The notes beneath the pieces are model-generated. The model did not search any database, was not told the origin of the DNA, and saw nothing but the letters and a program-made list of their open reading frames with translations. The position numbers and the translations under genes are program-made. A DNA stretch of 42,486 bases. Origin: Chara braunii (lineage: Eukaryota > Streptophyta > Charophyceae > Charales > Characeae). Location: NCBI GenBank assembly GCA_003427395.1, contig BFEA01000691.1:180772-223257 (forward strand). Reading direction: 5' to 3'. Positions 1-11,754 of the stretch are shown piece by piece; the first letter of the stretch is position 1, and every line of letters starts with the position of its first letter.

Positions 1-138
1 ACGCGCGCCTTAAACCTGCGCGCCCACGCACTCTTTACTCTAGTCAACCATCCAATCAACATAAATTACAGACTCCGCCACGCCTANCGCGGTATACTTA
101 GACTTTAAACCAAACTATTTTTAGTCGTTTGCAAAAAA
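1..138. other. Non-coding start of window, one N
   Basis: I see no gene here. Position 87 is an undetermined base (N), so the sequence is a draft assembly. The stretch leads into the first copy of the D-R repeat family. Confidence 0.5.
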
Positions 139-2541
139 CAGGGCAGATACCCTTGTAAGGGTATTTACGCCGACATCGATATTATTTTTTTTGACGTTAT
201 GCTGTCTGGTTGGCGGCACGTCGGGGACATTGTAAGGGAAAATGCTGCGTATTTTTTTGCGTCACAGTGGAGGCGATTTTCTTGTGTGTGATCTGGCGGT
301 GGTACTGCGGGGCGGCCATGGTACCGATTGATGGCGCGACGAGTGATGGTCTGTCGTTATGTGTTTTGTGGCACTGGTGCATATTTGGGATTGTGTAGTG
401 GTGCGTGGACCGGCGACATGAAGGGATCGAGGAGTGAGTGTACGCGGCACTGGCTGTTGGAGTAGCAGCACTTGCGGTTTGCGCCGGAAGAACATCTTTA
501 TTTTTGGGGGGGGGGTCGCGGCACATACGGTTTGGACTAGGGTCACCTTTATTTTTTTTGCGACACGAAGTGCAAGCGGTTTTGAGTTCCAAACCATCTG
601 GTATTGCGGCAATGGTGTGGGACTGCGTTGAGACTATCTGGGATGTTGGGGCGACATGGGACTAGATAATGGGAGCACCTCTTTGAGGGTTATCTTATTC
701 AAACATCTCATGAAACCCAACATTGGCACGATCGGACACTTGGAGACTTTGGCGGACCTCGTTAAGTGGAACGACCACAACTTGTGGGGTTGTGGGCCGC
801 ATATTGTTTTCCACGATGGTCATTTGTTTTGATTGGAATATTACTCGGCTTTCTTGAGTGGGCTAGATCAAACTTCACTTAAGGTCGGTCAGTTGATTGA
901 CTCAGACTCCCTTCACACCTGTGTGAACCCACACTTTGCTTGACCCTGTTTGTTTTGAATGTTCGGTAGAGGGAAGTTGTGAGGGTCATGCATGTGAATG
1001 GAAAAATCTGACTCGAGTATGGGATTGTATTGTTTTCTTTTGAACGTGTTTTCTTTGTGTGTTGTACAGGTACGTAGAAGGATGCCTACAAAGGAGTTTG
1101 ATTTATGTCTATTTGGGACAGATAAAAAAGATCGTCTTCCTTCTACTTACTACCTGCCTGTTTGTAAAAAAAAACTTGTCATTTTGAAAATGGTTAATCC
1201 AGTGAGTGTCGTAAAAATCATTTTAAATAAAAAAGACAAAGTTAAATTGATCAAGCATTTTTATGAGGCCTGCCTGTTCTATCTCAAATGACTTTGTCTA
1301 CCTGTATCTGTCCAAATGATTTTCATGTTTTCATCTCCTTTGGTTTTCGTTTCGTCTAAGCTACTCTGAATTAAGAAGAGATAAGAATAATTGAAAGCTA
1401 CTTGTAGTGGACACATCCTCTATCTCTAGGAAGCATTTGGGGCGGGGGTTCGTTGCTTTAGGAGCCGACCCTGTTATCGACTCGGAGTGGACCACTCTAC
1501 GGGGGAGGTACTTTGTCGATTCGGTGGAGACGGCCCGACTTCTGAGATCCGAGTCTTGTGCTCGAACGAGGAGAAGGAGTACCCCAGACCACTTCCTATA
1601 GGGAGAGGCATGCAACACTTCAAGCAATGCCCCTGATCAAGAATCATTTGTAAAGCACCCTGTGTCATCCAAGAAGATTGAGAAGGTATTGAGACTGGTG
1701 TGAGTGTGTATAATCTTAAGTTGGCGGTAGGTTGAAATGAATGATTTTGGCAGCGCATCTCATCAAGTTACGACTGAGGTTGTCCAACTACCATGTTGGC
1801 AACATCAATGTTATTTTCAATAGTCAACTCCTTGTTGGCAGTTGTTTGATTGTTTTGGTCGACCTGAGGCGGTCAGATTGTTTTTTAATCTTGTGTTATT
1901 GGATGTATCAAAATTAATCAAATGAAGATTTGGATTCTCCCTGGTATCATTTCATATTAGATATGTTCCTATCGACTACAGTCGATTTCTTTTGATGTAA
2001 TTATATGTGGATGTTTTAATTTTTTTTTGACTATGTGTAAAAGGGGCTAGGATAAATATTTGGGTTTCACGCTTGGTTGAGACCGTCCTAGTCGACCGAT
2101 GTCCGCTTCGTACTTAGGAGATCAGCGCCCTAAGGGACGGGCGATGCTCGGATCCACTTGGTGTTAATCAAGCGTATCTATGCAACAGTGAACGAGCAAA
2201 CGCCCTCAGCTGACCTACCTTTGTAACTGCATGTAAAAACTTTCGCACGTGGGTCAGTAGCTCAGTAGGGATACGCCCCTAAGGGTGGTGACAGCCCCTT
2301 AGGGAAGGAAAGTTTATGCCCCGCGGGAACCTATCCTAACGTAGGGGATCGTGGGATGTACAGCTGGCCCACCCGGTTAGAGCGACGAAGGAGCGACGTG
2401 ACCGAGGCCGTCTTGGCGGCTCGCGGGATTATTCAGCGTTGTTCCCAAGTTGTCTCGGTTGTTTTGGTTTAACTCCTGCATGACGTGGCAGGGAGGGCTC
2501 TCGCCTTTGCGAAAAGGCGGGAGCTGATGTGCTCGACACCG
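139..2541 (+). repeat. Truncated D-R repeat family copy (E1)
   Basis: It opens at 141-178 with the same hairpin-type start found at 16475 and 22035: AGATACCC, a short loop, then GGGTATTT, followed by CCGACATCG. The middle (about 180-840) is G/T-rich and only weakly like the other copies. From about 845 it matches the 3' end of D1 and D2: the words CTTGAGTG, GACTCAGACTCCCTTCA, CACACCTGTGTG, GCTTGACC and CATGCATG occur in the same order. At 1290 it runs directly into an R block. The hairpin array and 54-bp minisatellite of the full copies are missing, so this is an internally deleted or short variant. No intact protein is encoded. The ORFs inside are chance. Confidence 0.6.
1290..2541 (+). repeat. 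R repeat, copy 1
   Basis: A 1.25-kb block that recurs at 15126-16400 and 25886-27141. Shared landmarks in order: GTGGACCAYTCTACG, GAGACGGCCCGACTTCTGAG, GGGTTTCACGCTTGGTTGAG, CCCTAAGG, GTGGGTCAGTAGCTC, CCGCGGGA and the end GCTCGACAMCG. The block contains a stem at 2210-2218/2249-2257 that changes in a compensatory way between copies. A second hairpin made of CCCCTAAGGG and CCCCTTAGGG lies near 2275-2304. A 64-codon frame at 1407-1601 is partly kept in copy 3, but copy 2 is broken there, so coding is doubtful. Confidence 0.7.
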
Positions 2542-3061
2542 TCATGTACCTGATAGGCCCCTAGCCTGATATTATAATTGTATTATCAACTTGTATGTAT
2601 ATGTGTGCCCGGAGGCCACCTTTAATGGATGAGTTTGGCTTTAGAGCAAATTGCAAGGTTGGCACCCGAGGGTATTCCTCAGACTGACCCGCTACGGTGG
2701 CTGGGGGATAGATATTAGTCAACCCCACGCAGGTTGGTTGGTGAGGACGGTACGGACAGAAAAGCTGTCAGTCATGACATGCAGTAGGATGCTTTCGGGC
2801 TCTTACTGATCCGCCAATAGCAACGAATCCCACTTCCCGGCCGCCCAACCCCGACTAGGTGGGAGGAGGTACACAGGCAGCCCCAACTCGGCAACCACTG
2901 GATTACAAACAAACAACGTGGGATCTTCTGTAGTTCAGAGTTGCCCTAGAAGGATGGGTCCAAAAACGTGCCCTAACTGTAGGGGACTGTATGGATCAAG
3001 CAGCGCGTGATTGAAAATATGAACAGTAGCTTCGCCCAGTTCTCAATTGCTGCCACTGAAT
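2542..3061. other. Gene-less interval
   Basis: No ORF of note and no recognised RNA gene. It is moderately GC-rich with small dyads such as TGTCAGTCATGACA near 2766. It may belong to the repeat that ends in R1, but nothing elsewhere in the window matches it. Confidence 0.4.
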
Positions 3062-3403
3062 TCAAGGCTCACTCGACATGATAACCTTCTCCATCCCACT
3101 TGGCTGGGTGCGAATCTTTGGAAAGGATCGTCCTTGGAGTAGGGGGACTGGGTAGCGATCAAAGGGAACCCAGACAAAGTGGGCAATGTGGTGGATAGTC
3201 ATCCAAATGGGAGAGTCCCCCTCTCCCTCTTTCACCTTCGTCACACTAGTGTGATTACCAGAACAGACCCCGAGGATGTCGCATGGCTTAAGCGCACAAG
3301 GCCCTTCTGTATCCGGGTCATTAGCACCAGTGAAGCCTGAATAACATATAGCCCGGACACACCGATATCTTATTTGACCTTGGACCCAACTGCCTTCAAC
3401 CAC
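3062..3403 (-). CDS. Unrecognised 113-codon ORF
   Basis: An open minus-strand frame of 113 codons. I do not recognise the product. It has several cysteines in its middle (CDILGVCSGN) and an aromatic/proline stretch (HFVWVPFDRYPVPLL), which could be a scrap of a retroelement polyprotein, but no domain motif is convincing. The frame begins next to a C-rich low-complexity tract (3412-3462) that would not be a normal 5' end. It could be an exon, a decayed element or chance. Confidence 0.15.
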   Translation of the reverse strand: MVEGSWVQGQIRYRCVRAICYSGFTGANDPDTEGPCALKPCDILGVCSGNHTSVTKVKEGEGDSPIWMTIHHIAHFVWVPFDRYPVPLLQGRSFPKIRTQPSGMEKVIMSSEP

Positions 3404-3411
3404 ACGTTCGC

Positions 3412-3462
3412 ACCTCCCCCCCCTCCTCCCCCCCCTCCTCCGCCCCCCCGACCCCCCCCTAA
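3412..3462. repeat. C-rich low-complexity tract
   Basis: Almost pure C with spaced T and G, in CCT-like units. It yields poly-proline on one strand and poly-glycine on the other, and explains the apparent proline-rich ORF at 3374-3616, which I do not call. Confidence 0.8.
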
Positions 3463-4399
3463 TAAATCGTTGTTACAGTACTCCTTGGCAGTGAAGGATA
3501 TGCATAGAATGCTCCGCCCGAAAGTAAACATAAAAAAAAAGGTGGTGAACAAATGGATGAACAATCTTAACGTGGGAAATGATTTATTGAGATTCGTCAA
3601 GTGTGTGACGTACTAGCTTCCGTACCCAAACAATCTTCTGAAGCTCCGAGTTTTTGTTGTTCGGACTCTTCGGATTTCTCTCGGGATCTTTTCGGGTACC
3701 CCTTCTTTTTGCTATCTCCCCGGTGTATGGAATCGCGAGCCAACCAGGCCCGCTCATGTCTCTTTTGGATTTCTTTGCATCTTTTGTTCGACAATCCATG
3801 CATCTATGTAGGAATTACGCGCGCCTTACCGAGCGCGCTAGGAACTTTGGTCGACGGTTGCGAACTCTAAAAATTATGGGCGCTTTTCCCGCTGATGTGT
3901 CCTTTCTTGCAAGTGCATGTTCCTGCACGCAACCTTAAAAAATCTGTGAAATTTCTGTAGGAAGATAGATAGGTAGACGCAGGATTTTTGCACGCTCAAT
4001 TCCACACGCCAATATTGCTTTTGACTTTTTCAATCTTGAAGTAGCTTTAGGAACCAAAATAGATGAAGAGTAACTGTTTTGGTGTCTTTTTATTTTCTAC
4101 ACCAGCGCCATATATGCAAGTTTTCCCCGCTTCTCGCAAGGACTCATGACATCTTCACCCTTCTCCTCTTCGCGCCTTCTCTCCTACACCCGTAACTGTT
4201 TTCCATCCCGGGCCCTCCCCCTTCGCGCTTCGCCCGTACTCCTTCTCATATGAATGTTGGTCCCGCTCCACGCTACTTTTCGTACTTTCCTCCTTCTTGC
4301 CTTCATCCCCATGCAGGGACTCCCTTCTGATCCCCCTCAAAGTATTTGAAGCCGTCAGGCGACTTCGTGTAAGGAGGATACTCCCCGCACGCTGTGATC
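3463..4399. other. Gene-less interval
   Basis: No convincing gene. Short overlapping frames exist on both strands between 3584 and 3938, with no recognisable protein. The end (4150-4330) is pyrimidine-rich. Confidence 0.4.
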
Positions 4400-4580
4400 T
4401 GATTGGCTGGCAGTGCGAAGAAACTCCCAGGGATCGATATAAATTTTTCGGCGCGATTAACCCAAAATCTCCCCTCATCCCATCCTACCTCTTCGTCGCT
4501 CTCCTCCACCGTCTATTCCCCACAAGCGCGTATGAAAAACTCTCTCTCAACTCATCGGTCAGGTTCAGGGAAGTTATGGC
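4400..4580 (+). promoter_or_regulatory. Promoter-like CCAAT/TATA arrangement
   Basis: An inverted CCAAT box (ATTGG at 4402-4406) is followed at normal spacing by TATAAA (4438-4443) and a pyrimidine-rich stretch typical of plant 5' leaders. The first ATG after it (4576) opens only a very short frame, so if this is a real promoter the coding part must start in a tiny first exon or lie further downstream. A GT donor-like site (GTAAGC) lies close by. The signal is suggestive only. Confidence 0.2.
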
Positions 4581-6289
4581 TAGGTGATGTGCAAGTAAGC
4601 AAGTTAGAAAGTCCTGACGAGCCGACTGCAGTGTATGCATGACTGTGTGTTGGGTGGTCGTGACGAACTGCGGGATCTGAGCAAGTTGGTGCAAAGTTTG
4701 AGCTGTCGAGGTGGCGATCGCTGTGGTTTGGAGGTTGGTACGTGGCGATCGGGATCGTCAGTACCTGAGTGAGAAGAGTGTGTGTATACGAGTGGTTGCA
4801 TGACCAGGGGCCATTATCAGAGAGCAGAAGGCCGGTGCGCCTTGATTTTCGGATTCTTCTTCATTTGGTTCTCAAAAAGTTAACTCCCCGGCGAATAGTC
4901 GGGTCATGGGTGCTCCCCCTCAAGATTGTTTGTGTAACCAACGTTCGTTTTCTTTCTCCCCAGTTCTTTTTTTCGGTCAAGTTACGCCTCTGTCTCTCTC
5001 TCTCTCTCCCTTGCTAATATCTATCTGATGAATCCCAAAATGACTCGAGATTTCCTTGATCTCACTCGCCCATGTTGAATTCAATCGGATGTCGCACGGA
5101 CGAGCGTCGTTGAACTCAAAGGGACAAGTAAGCTTTGAAAGATCTTATTAGATTTTCTTTTTCGGTTGTAACAGTTGATATGTCTTTCAAACAATTGAGG
5201 ATTCGTGTATGTAAGATTTATTATGCATGTGCATTGATTGGGTTAACTAAGCTAAAATCCCGTAGAGATTATGGGAATGCATGCTTGTTGCTCCCGTGGT
5301 GAATGATGATTGCTGTTGTGGTTAGATCAAACTCACACTTTTCCTTTTGATCGGTTCGCCGAACGGATGAAATGCAATAAAGCCCGCAGTATCGTGATTG
5401 ATTACCTTTGTGACTGAACAATCGATTGGGTAGACTTACGTACTCAAAATTTGTTTGTGTCATGTGGACCGTTTGGAATCCCCATCGCAACCATTCTTGT
5501 ATAACGAGGAAAGGACACGTGTATGCGAGTGGTACATATGGGACTTCGTCGCAAAGATCGGCGGACACTACTATTTTCCACCTGAAATAAGGCGTTATGA
5601 GTTCGTAGGCGGTGGTTTTGTCATTATTGATACTCCCTTCACTCTGTATTCATTGCTACTGTCTTTAAACGAGTTGATTGTCGTCTCGTGGGCGGTGGTA
5701 GCACCCCACTGACCCGCGATTGTCGCCACGCAGAGCATTATCGGAAAAGGGGGTTCCACTACTGAACACGTGGCGAAGTTGAATACACATAACGAGCAAC
5801 CAGGTTGAGGTCATCCACGTTGGATTCCTAGATTTGTAATGAGCGGCGTCGGAATCTGATTCGAAAACGAGATCCCACCTTCGTACCTTCACTTTTCCAC
5901 TCTAAAAGCGACCAGTGGTCAGCGCGAAGGTTTAGCGATCCTTTTTGGATTGAATGGATGAAAATTGAGCGCATTTGTTTCCTTCCCACGCGGTGATGAC
6001 CATTTCTCACTTAAACCGAACCACGCGGGGGATTTCAGTTTTGTTTGTGATCCCACACTCAATTTCTCAAAAATCCTTGACACACCTCATTTTGCTGTCT
6101 TTCAGGGCCTATTCCACATAACTCATCACTCCGACCGAAAGACAGTGCAGGGCATGAGGTTGAATGTCACAAGTGGTTTGCCAGCAGTAAAAGAAAACTA
6201 ATGAAGATTGCCTCCCTCCAATGGTAGATAGAGCACCGTTGAAAACAACTATCTGATCGACAAAACTTCAATGGAGCAGTAACTCTGGT
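4581..6289. other. Gene-less interval
   Basis: No protein or RNA gene that I recognise. It contains a short (CT)n run near 4993-5009 and is otherwise unique-looking. It could be intronic to a gene starting near 4.5 kb, but no exon can be shown. Confidence 0.35.
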
Positions 6290-6339
6290 GGTCCCTTGGT
6301 GCAAGTCCTGCTGCTAGAACTACCCATCGTGCAAGATCT

Positions 6340-6485
6340 CATAAACCATCGAGCACATCTTTCTTTAGTGGCCCGGATCAGTCTTGACCTGGCGCCAGTG
6401 GGACCGCATCTGGTGGCAGATGGGCACCGACATTGATTGGCCTTGGGACTGGCGTGCCTTGCTGCTCGGAGCTTGGGAAATCGTT
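6340..6485 (+). pseudogene. LINE C-terminal fragment, plus strand
   Basis: Read on the plus strand, this encodes TIEHIFL, a stop, WPGS, VLTWRQWDR and then WPWDWRALLLGAW. This parallels the C-terminal region of the minus-strand LINE at 8.1-9.4 kb (TIEHVSMQCP, KLTWRWWDRK, WPWLWRTILTGFW). The stop falls at the place of the conserved cysteine. It is therefore an inverted, decayed fragment of the same or a sister LINE family. The flanks to about 6700 hold a short inverted pair (GTGTTTCCACC near 6548 and GGTGGAAACAC near 6635). Confidence 0.55.
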
Positions 6486-6739
6486 GCAAGCCAACACTTT
6501 TTAGGAACAGGTTTTACGCTAGAAGTCGGGCTATCCTCCGAAGTGCAGTGTTTCCACCAAAGCCAACACCTGCTTGGAGTTTGGAACATGTTTCACATTG
6601 GAAGTCTGGCTATCCTCTTGCCTCTTTCAAATTGGTGGAAACACTACACTTCTAAACTGGAGGGGGCCAGAGTGGAGGAGGTGGAATTCTCAATGCTATC
6701 AAACAACAACTCCAAACAGACCTACTGACTTGGGTCTGC

Positions 6740-7608
6740 CCTAGGGTGAGTCCCGTAACTTTTCAGAATGACTCATTTGTGGAGGTTGCTCATGTCAACT
6801 CCAGTGGTCAACCCCTATCCGAGATTCATTGCTCTTGTACCCATTCTGCCTGGATCCACATCCAATGATGTTTAAAAAAAAATTAAAAAAAATCACCTAG
6901 TGTTAGGCTACCAGTTGTGCTAGACAAGAGCGGAGTGTGCGACTACGGCTTGTGTGGCGGATGCTTTGTGTGGTGTTGTCGGTGTGTCTGGGTGAGTTGA
7001 AGGACATTATAGTCATGCAGGAGCGAGGTGGATATGACAACCGGGATGGATCCATTTTTGTTCACCGTGTCATGGCTGAAGTGGTTAAGAGACTCGACTC
7101 TTGAGGTTGGAGGCGCCGGTTTGAATCTATGCGTGCACAGAGGAGGCCCTGTGGCTAACAAAGTACTAACTACCAGACTCGCATGACTGTACATGCCTGG
7201 CCAGGTACCCGTGCAGGTCGCCTATGCATCTGCCTGTCTGGGGTGCCCTGGACATGTCGAAACTCCAGGACTTTATGTATTTTCCCTCAATCGGTGGGCC
7301 TTTTTTGTGCCCACAGAAAGCCCAAAATTTTCTCTTTTTTGTTTAAATTTTTACTGTTGTCTGTTGAAAAAGAGGGGGGGAGGGAATAAATGACGCTTGA
7401 AGGGGCTTAAACCACCAGTACTTTTGCGATCCATTTTTCTCCAATGTGGCCATATGCGCGCCACAAGTTTTGGGGGTCGGCCTACCGGAGCAAAATGGTT
7501 GGTGTCGCCATCCAAAAGGAGGGCAACGCCCTTTCATTGGTTTTTGGTGCGCAGGGCGTTTCCAGCCTAGGCGGGGGAAAGGTCGAAAGTGTTGGGGCAA
7601 GGAATTTA
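6740..7608. other. Gene-less interval
   Basis: No recognisable gene. Only short unsupported ORFs on both strands. Confidence 0.4.
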
Positions 7609-7720
7609 TTATTATTATTTTTTTTTTTTTTTAATTGCTCCAATCTATTGATGGGGAGCCCCACCTTCTGGAAAACGGATCCAGCGTCCCTTTTGCACAT
7701 TAAGAAGAAAGTCAGGAATG
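7609..7720 (-). mobile_element. Possible retroposon 3' end with A-tail
   Basis: On the minus strand a short segment (positions 7720 down to 7634) ends in a run of A followed by ATAATAATAA (plus-strand poly-T at 7617-7633). Its head resembles a minus-strand segment at about 14480-14330 that also ends in an A-rich tail: both have the words GGAYCCG, TTTCCAG and AGGTG in the same order. It may be a SINE-like family, or the tail could belong to the LINE upstream on the same strand. Confidence 0.25.
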
Positions 7721-8129
7721 AGTAAAGAAAACAGTAAGGTCTTGGCTGCCAGCATTGACTACTCCGTTAAGTCGGAGGGTTTACTGTGCAGCTGATCTTC
7801 CGAGGGTTTTGTCATGTTCCACCATTGTTGTATTATCGTACGCGCCTCTCGAGTGGTACCTGGTCTCCGAAGGGGCGCCGGAGGCTGCGAAAGCTCAGGG
7901 CACGGGGAAGATGAGAAATGTAACCGTTGCAGAAGTATGATTTTTCACTTAGAAAGGCGGGATCTTGACTCCTTTTAAGGAAAGAGGGCGAACGTCTAAA
8001 AAAAAAAGGACCACAAAAAAGAAAAGGAAAAGGCCATAAACGAAAAGACAAAGGGGAAGAAAGATAAAAAGAAATAAAAGAAAAAGAAAAAAATAAAGAG
8101 AAGGAAAAAAAAAACTCAGACCATCCTTG
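7721..8129. other. Gene-less, purine-rich stretch
   Basis: No gene. The part 7990-8115 is almost pure purine on the plus strand (A-rich with spaced G). It may be the 3' untranslated part of the minus-strand LINE. Confidence 0.35.
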
Positions 8130-8352
8130 CCTCAACCAGGGCGAGCGGGTGTGGAGGGAAGGGGTCCGGAAAGTTGGATGGGGGGCGCATTGGGAAAGTG
8201 GGTTCTATAGTCATCTGGTCGTTGAAGATCAGGTGATAGTCCCTGTATTCCGCTATCTCTCGTGGTTGCCCTTGATGCTTATCCCCCCCCCATTCCACTT
8301 TCGCTATCCATCCTCCCCTAACCATGCTTTGCAGAAAGAGAAGAGTGCTCCC

Positions 8353-9325
8353 TTGATATTTGTATTTGTTTGAAAGAGATCCAATTGGGGTTTCAATACC
8401 TGTCATCTTCTCATTATCTCCATATTTATTTGTTGTTGGATTTGTTCTGTTATTTCTGGCCCTTCTACCCTCACCCTTTCTAAAGCCAGGAGACATTGTT
8501 GCCACCAAAGTCCCCATAGGATTGCTCTCCGTCCAAATTTGAACATGTTCTCTACAAAGTCAGATGCCTCATGGGCCTGTAGCCAGAAACCCATTAGAAT
8601 GGTCCTCCATAACCACGGCCATGGCGGGTCAGGGACCATATTTCTCTATTTCCTATCCCACCAGCGCCATGTCAGTTTCGTCGTGGGGCATTGCATGGAC
8701 ACATGCTCGATGGTTTTTTCCCTCTTGCTTGTCGGAAAGACTTGCAAGCATCACGGGATTTGTGCAGAAAGGACGCCCTGTGATCTTGTCAAATCTTATC
8801 AAAGGATGCTTGATATTTGTATTTGTCTGAAAGAGATCCAATTGGGGTTTCAATACCTGCCATCTTCTCATTATCTCCATATTTATTTGTTGTTGGATCT
8901 GTTCAGTTATTTCTGACCCTTCTACCCTCACCCTTTCTATAGCCAGGAGACATCGTTGCCACCAAAGTCCCCATAGGATTGCTCTCCGTCCAAATTTGAA
9001 CATGTTCTCTACAAAGTCAGATGCCTTTTGGTCCTGTGGCCAGAAACCAGTGAGAATGGTCCTCCATAACCACGGCCACGGCGGGTCAGGGACCATCTTT
9101 GTCTATTTCCTATCCCACCAGCGCCATGTCAGTTTCGTCGTGGGGCATTGCATGGACACATGCTCGATGGTTTCTTCCCTCTTGCTTGTCGGAAAGGCTT
9201 GCAAGCATCGCGGGATTTGTGCCCAGTTTCGAGCAGAAATAATCGGGATTTGTGCAAAAATCCTGATCGACTGAGTACATATCTTTCTACTAGGGCGTCC
9301 TGTGATCTGGTCAAATGTATTCTCC
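8353..9325 (-). repeat. Tandem duplication of LINE C-terminal coding
   Basis: Two direct copies with a 457-bp offset: 8353-8809 and 8810 to about 9325. The second contains an insertion of roughly 75 bp near 9225-9297. Each encodes, on the minus strand, the segment with WPWLWRTILTGFW, FVENMFKFGRRAILWGLWW and the polyglutamine-containing EQIQQQINMEIMRR. The copies differ by scattered substitutions, so the duplication is not very recent. The zinc-finger-like part (CLQAFPTSK, EHVSMQCP) is best kept in the copy near 9150-9240. Confidence 0.75.
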
Positions 9326-9456
9326 CTAGGTGCCCAGGATCTCCTATGACCCCGACTCAATCCCCTTCCTTCAATGAAGGGCTTTTTCTCAACATCCTAT
9401 ACCACGAGAGTGGTGTCCTCTCTATGAGATTGTCCAGATTTTGTGTGACGTGGTGA
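8811..9456 (-). pseudogene. LINE C-terminal zinc-finger region
   Basis: Minus-strand frames here give CLQAFPTSKREETIEHVSMQ followed by CPTTKLTWRWWDRK. This has the C...H...C spacing and trailing W-rich sequence of the zinc-binding domain found after the reverse transcriptase in plant LINEs. Frames are interrupted between this part and the RT, and the upstream cysteine is uncertain. Confidence 0.6.
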
Positions 9457-10308
9457 CATTGTTTTAGCGTGGAACACAGTTCTTCAGGTTCTTCTGTTTT
9501 CCTGTTTTTCAACTCCTTGTTCCATATATCTCATATTTTAATTACCCTTTGTTTCACGCATCCTTTCCACGGAGCTGTTGAGTTATTCATCACTTGGCCT
9601 TGCCTATTTGTGAGTCAGCGGTTCCCAAAAAAGGGTTGGCGGAAAACCTCCTCCCACCGGTCTGGGTGCTGCTTTTCCGAGGGGGGGGTCGTCGTAAACT
9701 TCTTAACAACGAGGGTCAAAATTGGTTCATGGCCCCGTTCAGGCTCCCTCCCCTGTTCGACAATTTTCTTGGGATCGTCTAATAACGATCCTCCAGCCAC
9801 GTCAGAGGGTGCACTCCGGGAAGGGCGGGGGGAGCTAGGCGTGCCAGGTGCTCTAGGGTCAGAGGTTGCCAGGGACAATCCATGGCAAAGATCAATTTTC
9901 TAATCCATTGAAGTCGCAAGGTTTGGGTTTTTGTTGTCAAGTCTATTATTCCCAAACCTCCTGCACCTCTTTGGTTGGATGGCCGAGTCTCATGCCACCC
10001 TGCAGATGACGTTTTGGAGGTCGTCGTCTCCTCGCCATAAAAACGTTGCCACCTTAGCTTTTAGTGCTCGTACCACCTGTTTGCTTAAGGGTCAGACGAG
10101 GGACTTGTACCATAATGACGCAAAAGCCATGTTGTTAATTATCAGTGCCCTGCCTAGAAGGGATGTCCCAGTTTGCCAACTTGGTTAGGGTCAGAGAGGT
10201 GATTCATTCATCATTTGTTAGCGAACAATCTGTTGCTGTCATCGAGACTCCTAAGATTTTGAGCAGGGCTTCCAGAGGTGGTCATGAAATGTGCGGGGTT
10301 TCTGGGGG
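9457..10308 (-). pseudogene. LINE region between RT and zinc finger
   Basis: No long frame, but several minus-strand scraps (for example GGMRLGHPTKEVQEVW near 9975) fit the poorly conserved thumb/connector part of a plant LINE. Orientation and position agree with the flanking domains. Stops and frameshifts are frequent. Confidence 0.4.
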
Positions 10309-11420
10309 TCACCCACCTTGAGAGTGGATCCACCACCCCTGCGTCTTGTTTCCCCAATTTACTGTCATGTCGAAGACCTGAGAGAACCGTTCCATCAAAC
10401 ATTTGATCTCCTCCATGTTCTCGGTCGTGGCTTCCACCATAATCGTGAGGTCATCAACGAACAGGGTGCATACTGGGATCGCTTCTTCTGGAATATGGGA
10501 TATTGTAATTCTGGAGATGTCCTTGTTAGTACGAAGGTTTGTCGAGAAAACTTCCATGATGATTAGGAAAAGGAAGGGGGCTATCGGGTTCCCCTGGCGC
10601 ACCCAGCGTTCTAATTTTATTGGGGGGGGGCAGTGAGTTATTGATCTGTATGCGAGGATGCATACCCATCTCCTGAACACTGACCCAAAATTCATTTTCT
10701 GAAGGCATTTGTCCAAAAAGACCCAATCCACGTGATCATATGCCTTCTCAAAGTTTATGAACACTAGTGCGGCATTTTTGTGTGACTGACTGGTTGTTGG
10801 AGGACCTCATGTACCAGTAACATAGTTTCCTGAATGTTCCTGTTTTTCATGAAGCCTGTCTGTGCAGGGTGTATGATGTCCTCCATAATCGTGATCATTA
10901 TATTGGTCAACGCTTTAGCCAACAGTTTGTAGGTACCGTGAGTAAGGTAATCGACCTATATTTACATATATTCATTTTGTCGCTCTTTTTATAAAGTAAA
11001 GAAAACACTATCTTACCTACCATCTCACCCATGTCCCCTGAGTCCCATACAACAGAATAAAAATCAATTAGTTCCTAACTCACAGTTTTCCACACTGTTT
11101 CCCAAAATTCTTTAGGAAAACCATATATTCCAAGTGTATTGTCCTCCTCCATTTGCATGAGGGTCGTTCGTATCTCTTGTTTAGTAAGGCGGGCTTCACG
11201 ACACTCGTTTAGCATGGGAGAGGAACCTGTCCATAGGTGTCAGAAAATCCTCTATCATCTGGTGACGAGTCTCCTCTACTATAATCGGGATGTGTGTTGC
11301 AAATAAGTCTTGATAAAAGTACCGGGCTATTTTGATGCACCTTGCCGTTGTCAGAGCGGGCGACGCCTCGTCCGCTTCGGGGTCGTATAGGGCTTCGATG
11401 GTGGTTCGGTTCGTTTTCAC
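10309..11420 (-). pseudogene. LINE reverse transcriptase, disrupted
   Basis: The 151-codon frame at 10309-10764 has the RT palm: INFEKAYDHVDW (motif A), QGNPIAPFLFLIIMEVF (motif B) and TLFVDDLTIMVEA (motif C with the catalytic DD). The first catalytic aspartate of motif A is replaced by asparagine (around 10753-10755), which alone should kill polymerisation. N-terminal RT sequence is found further upstream in other frames: TKQEIRTTLMQMEEDNT near 11160, AQTGFMKNRNIQETM near 10850, and YQDLFATHIPIIVEETRHQM in the frame 11196-11420. Confidence 0.75.
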
Positions 11421-11754
11421 TTGTGCAATGTCGAAAAGTGTGCATCCATTGCTCCCTCTGTTCTATACTTTGAGAGTTTGACTCGGATTCTTGCACCTTG
11501 TCAGCGGTATTGAGCTTGTCTCAGCAGTTGTTCCTTTAAATTTTGGGTACGAGTGTTCCCCTCCTGATCGAGGAGATCCTGTTCATGCAGAACTTCTTGC
11601 TGCTCTAGTTCCAATAGTTGGGTTCATGGTTTCAATTTCTTGTTGATATCTTTGTGATGTCAAGTGTTTGGTAAATTTGTTGTTGTTGTTTGTGAGAAAG
11701 ATTATACCATTATTGAACCATGTGATGTAAGATTCTAGTTCTGGGCGTCGCTCC

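Noticed and set aside
1407-1601. Conserved frame in R copies (DSVETARLLRSESC)
   Set aside because: Copies 1 and 3 agree because the DNA is similar. Copy 2 has shifts, and frames end shortly after.
2521-2545. Hammerhead ribozyme core at CTGATG in R1
   Set aside because: The GAAA partner and flanking stems are missing, and the other R copies read CGATG at this point.
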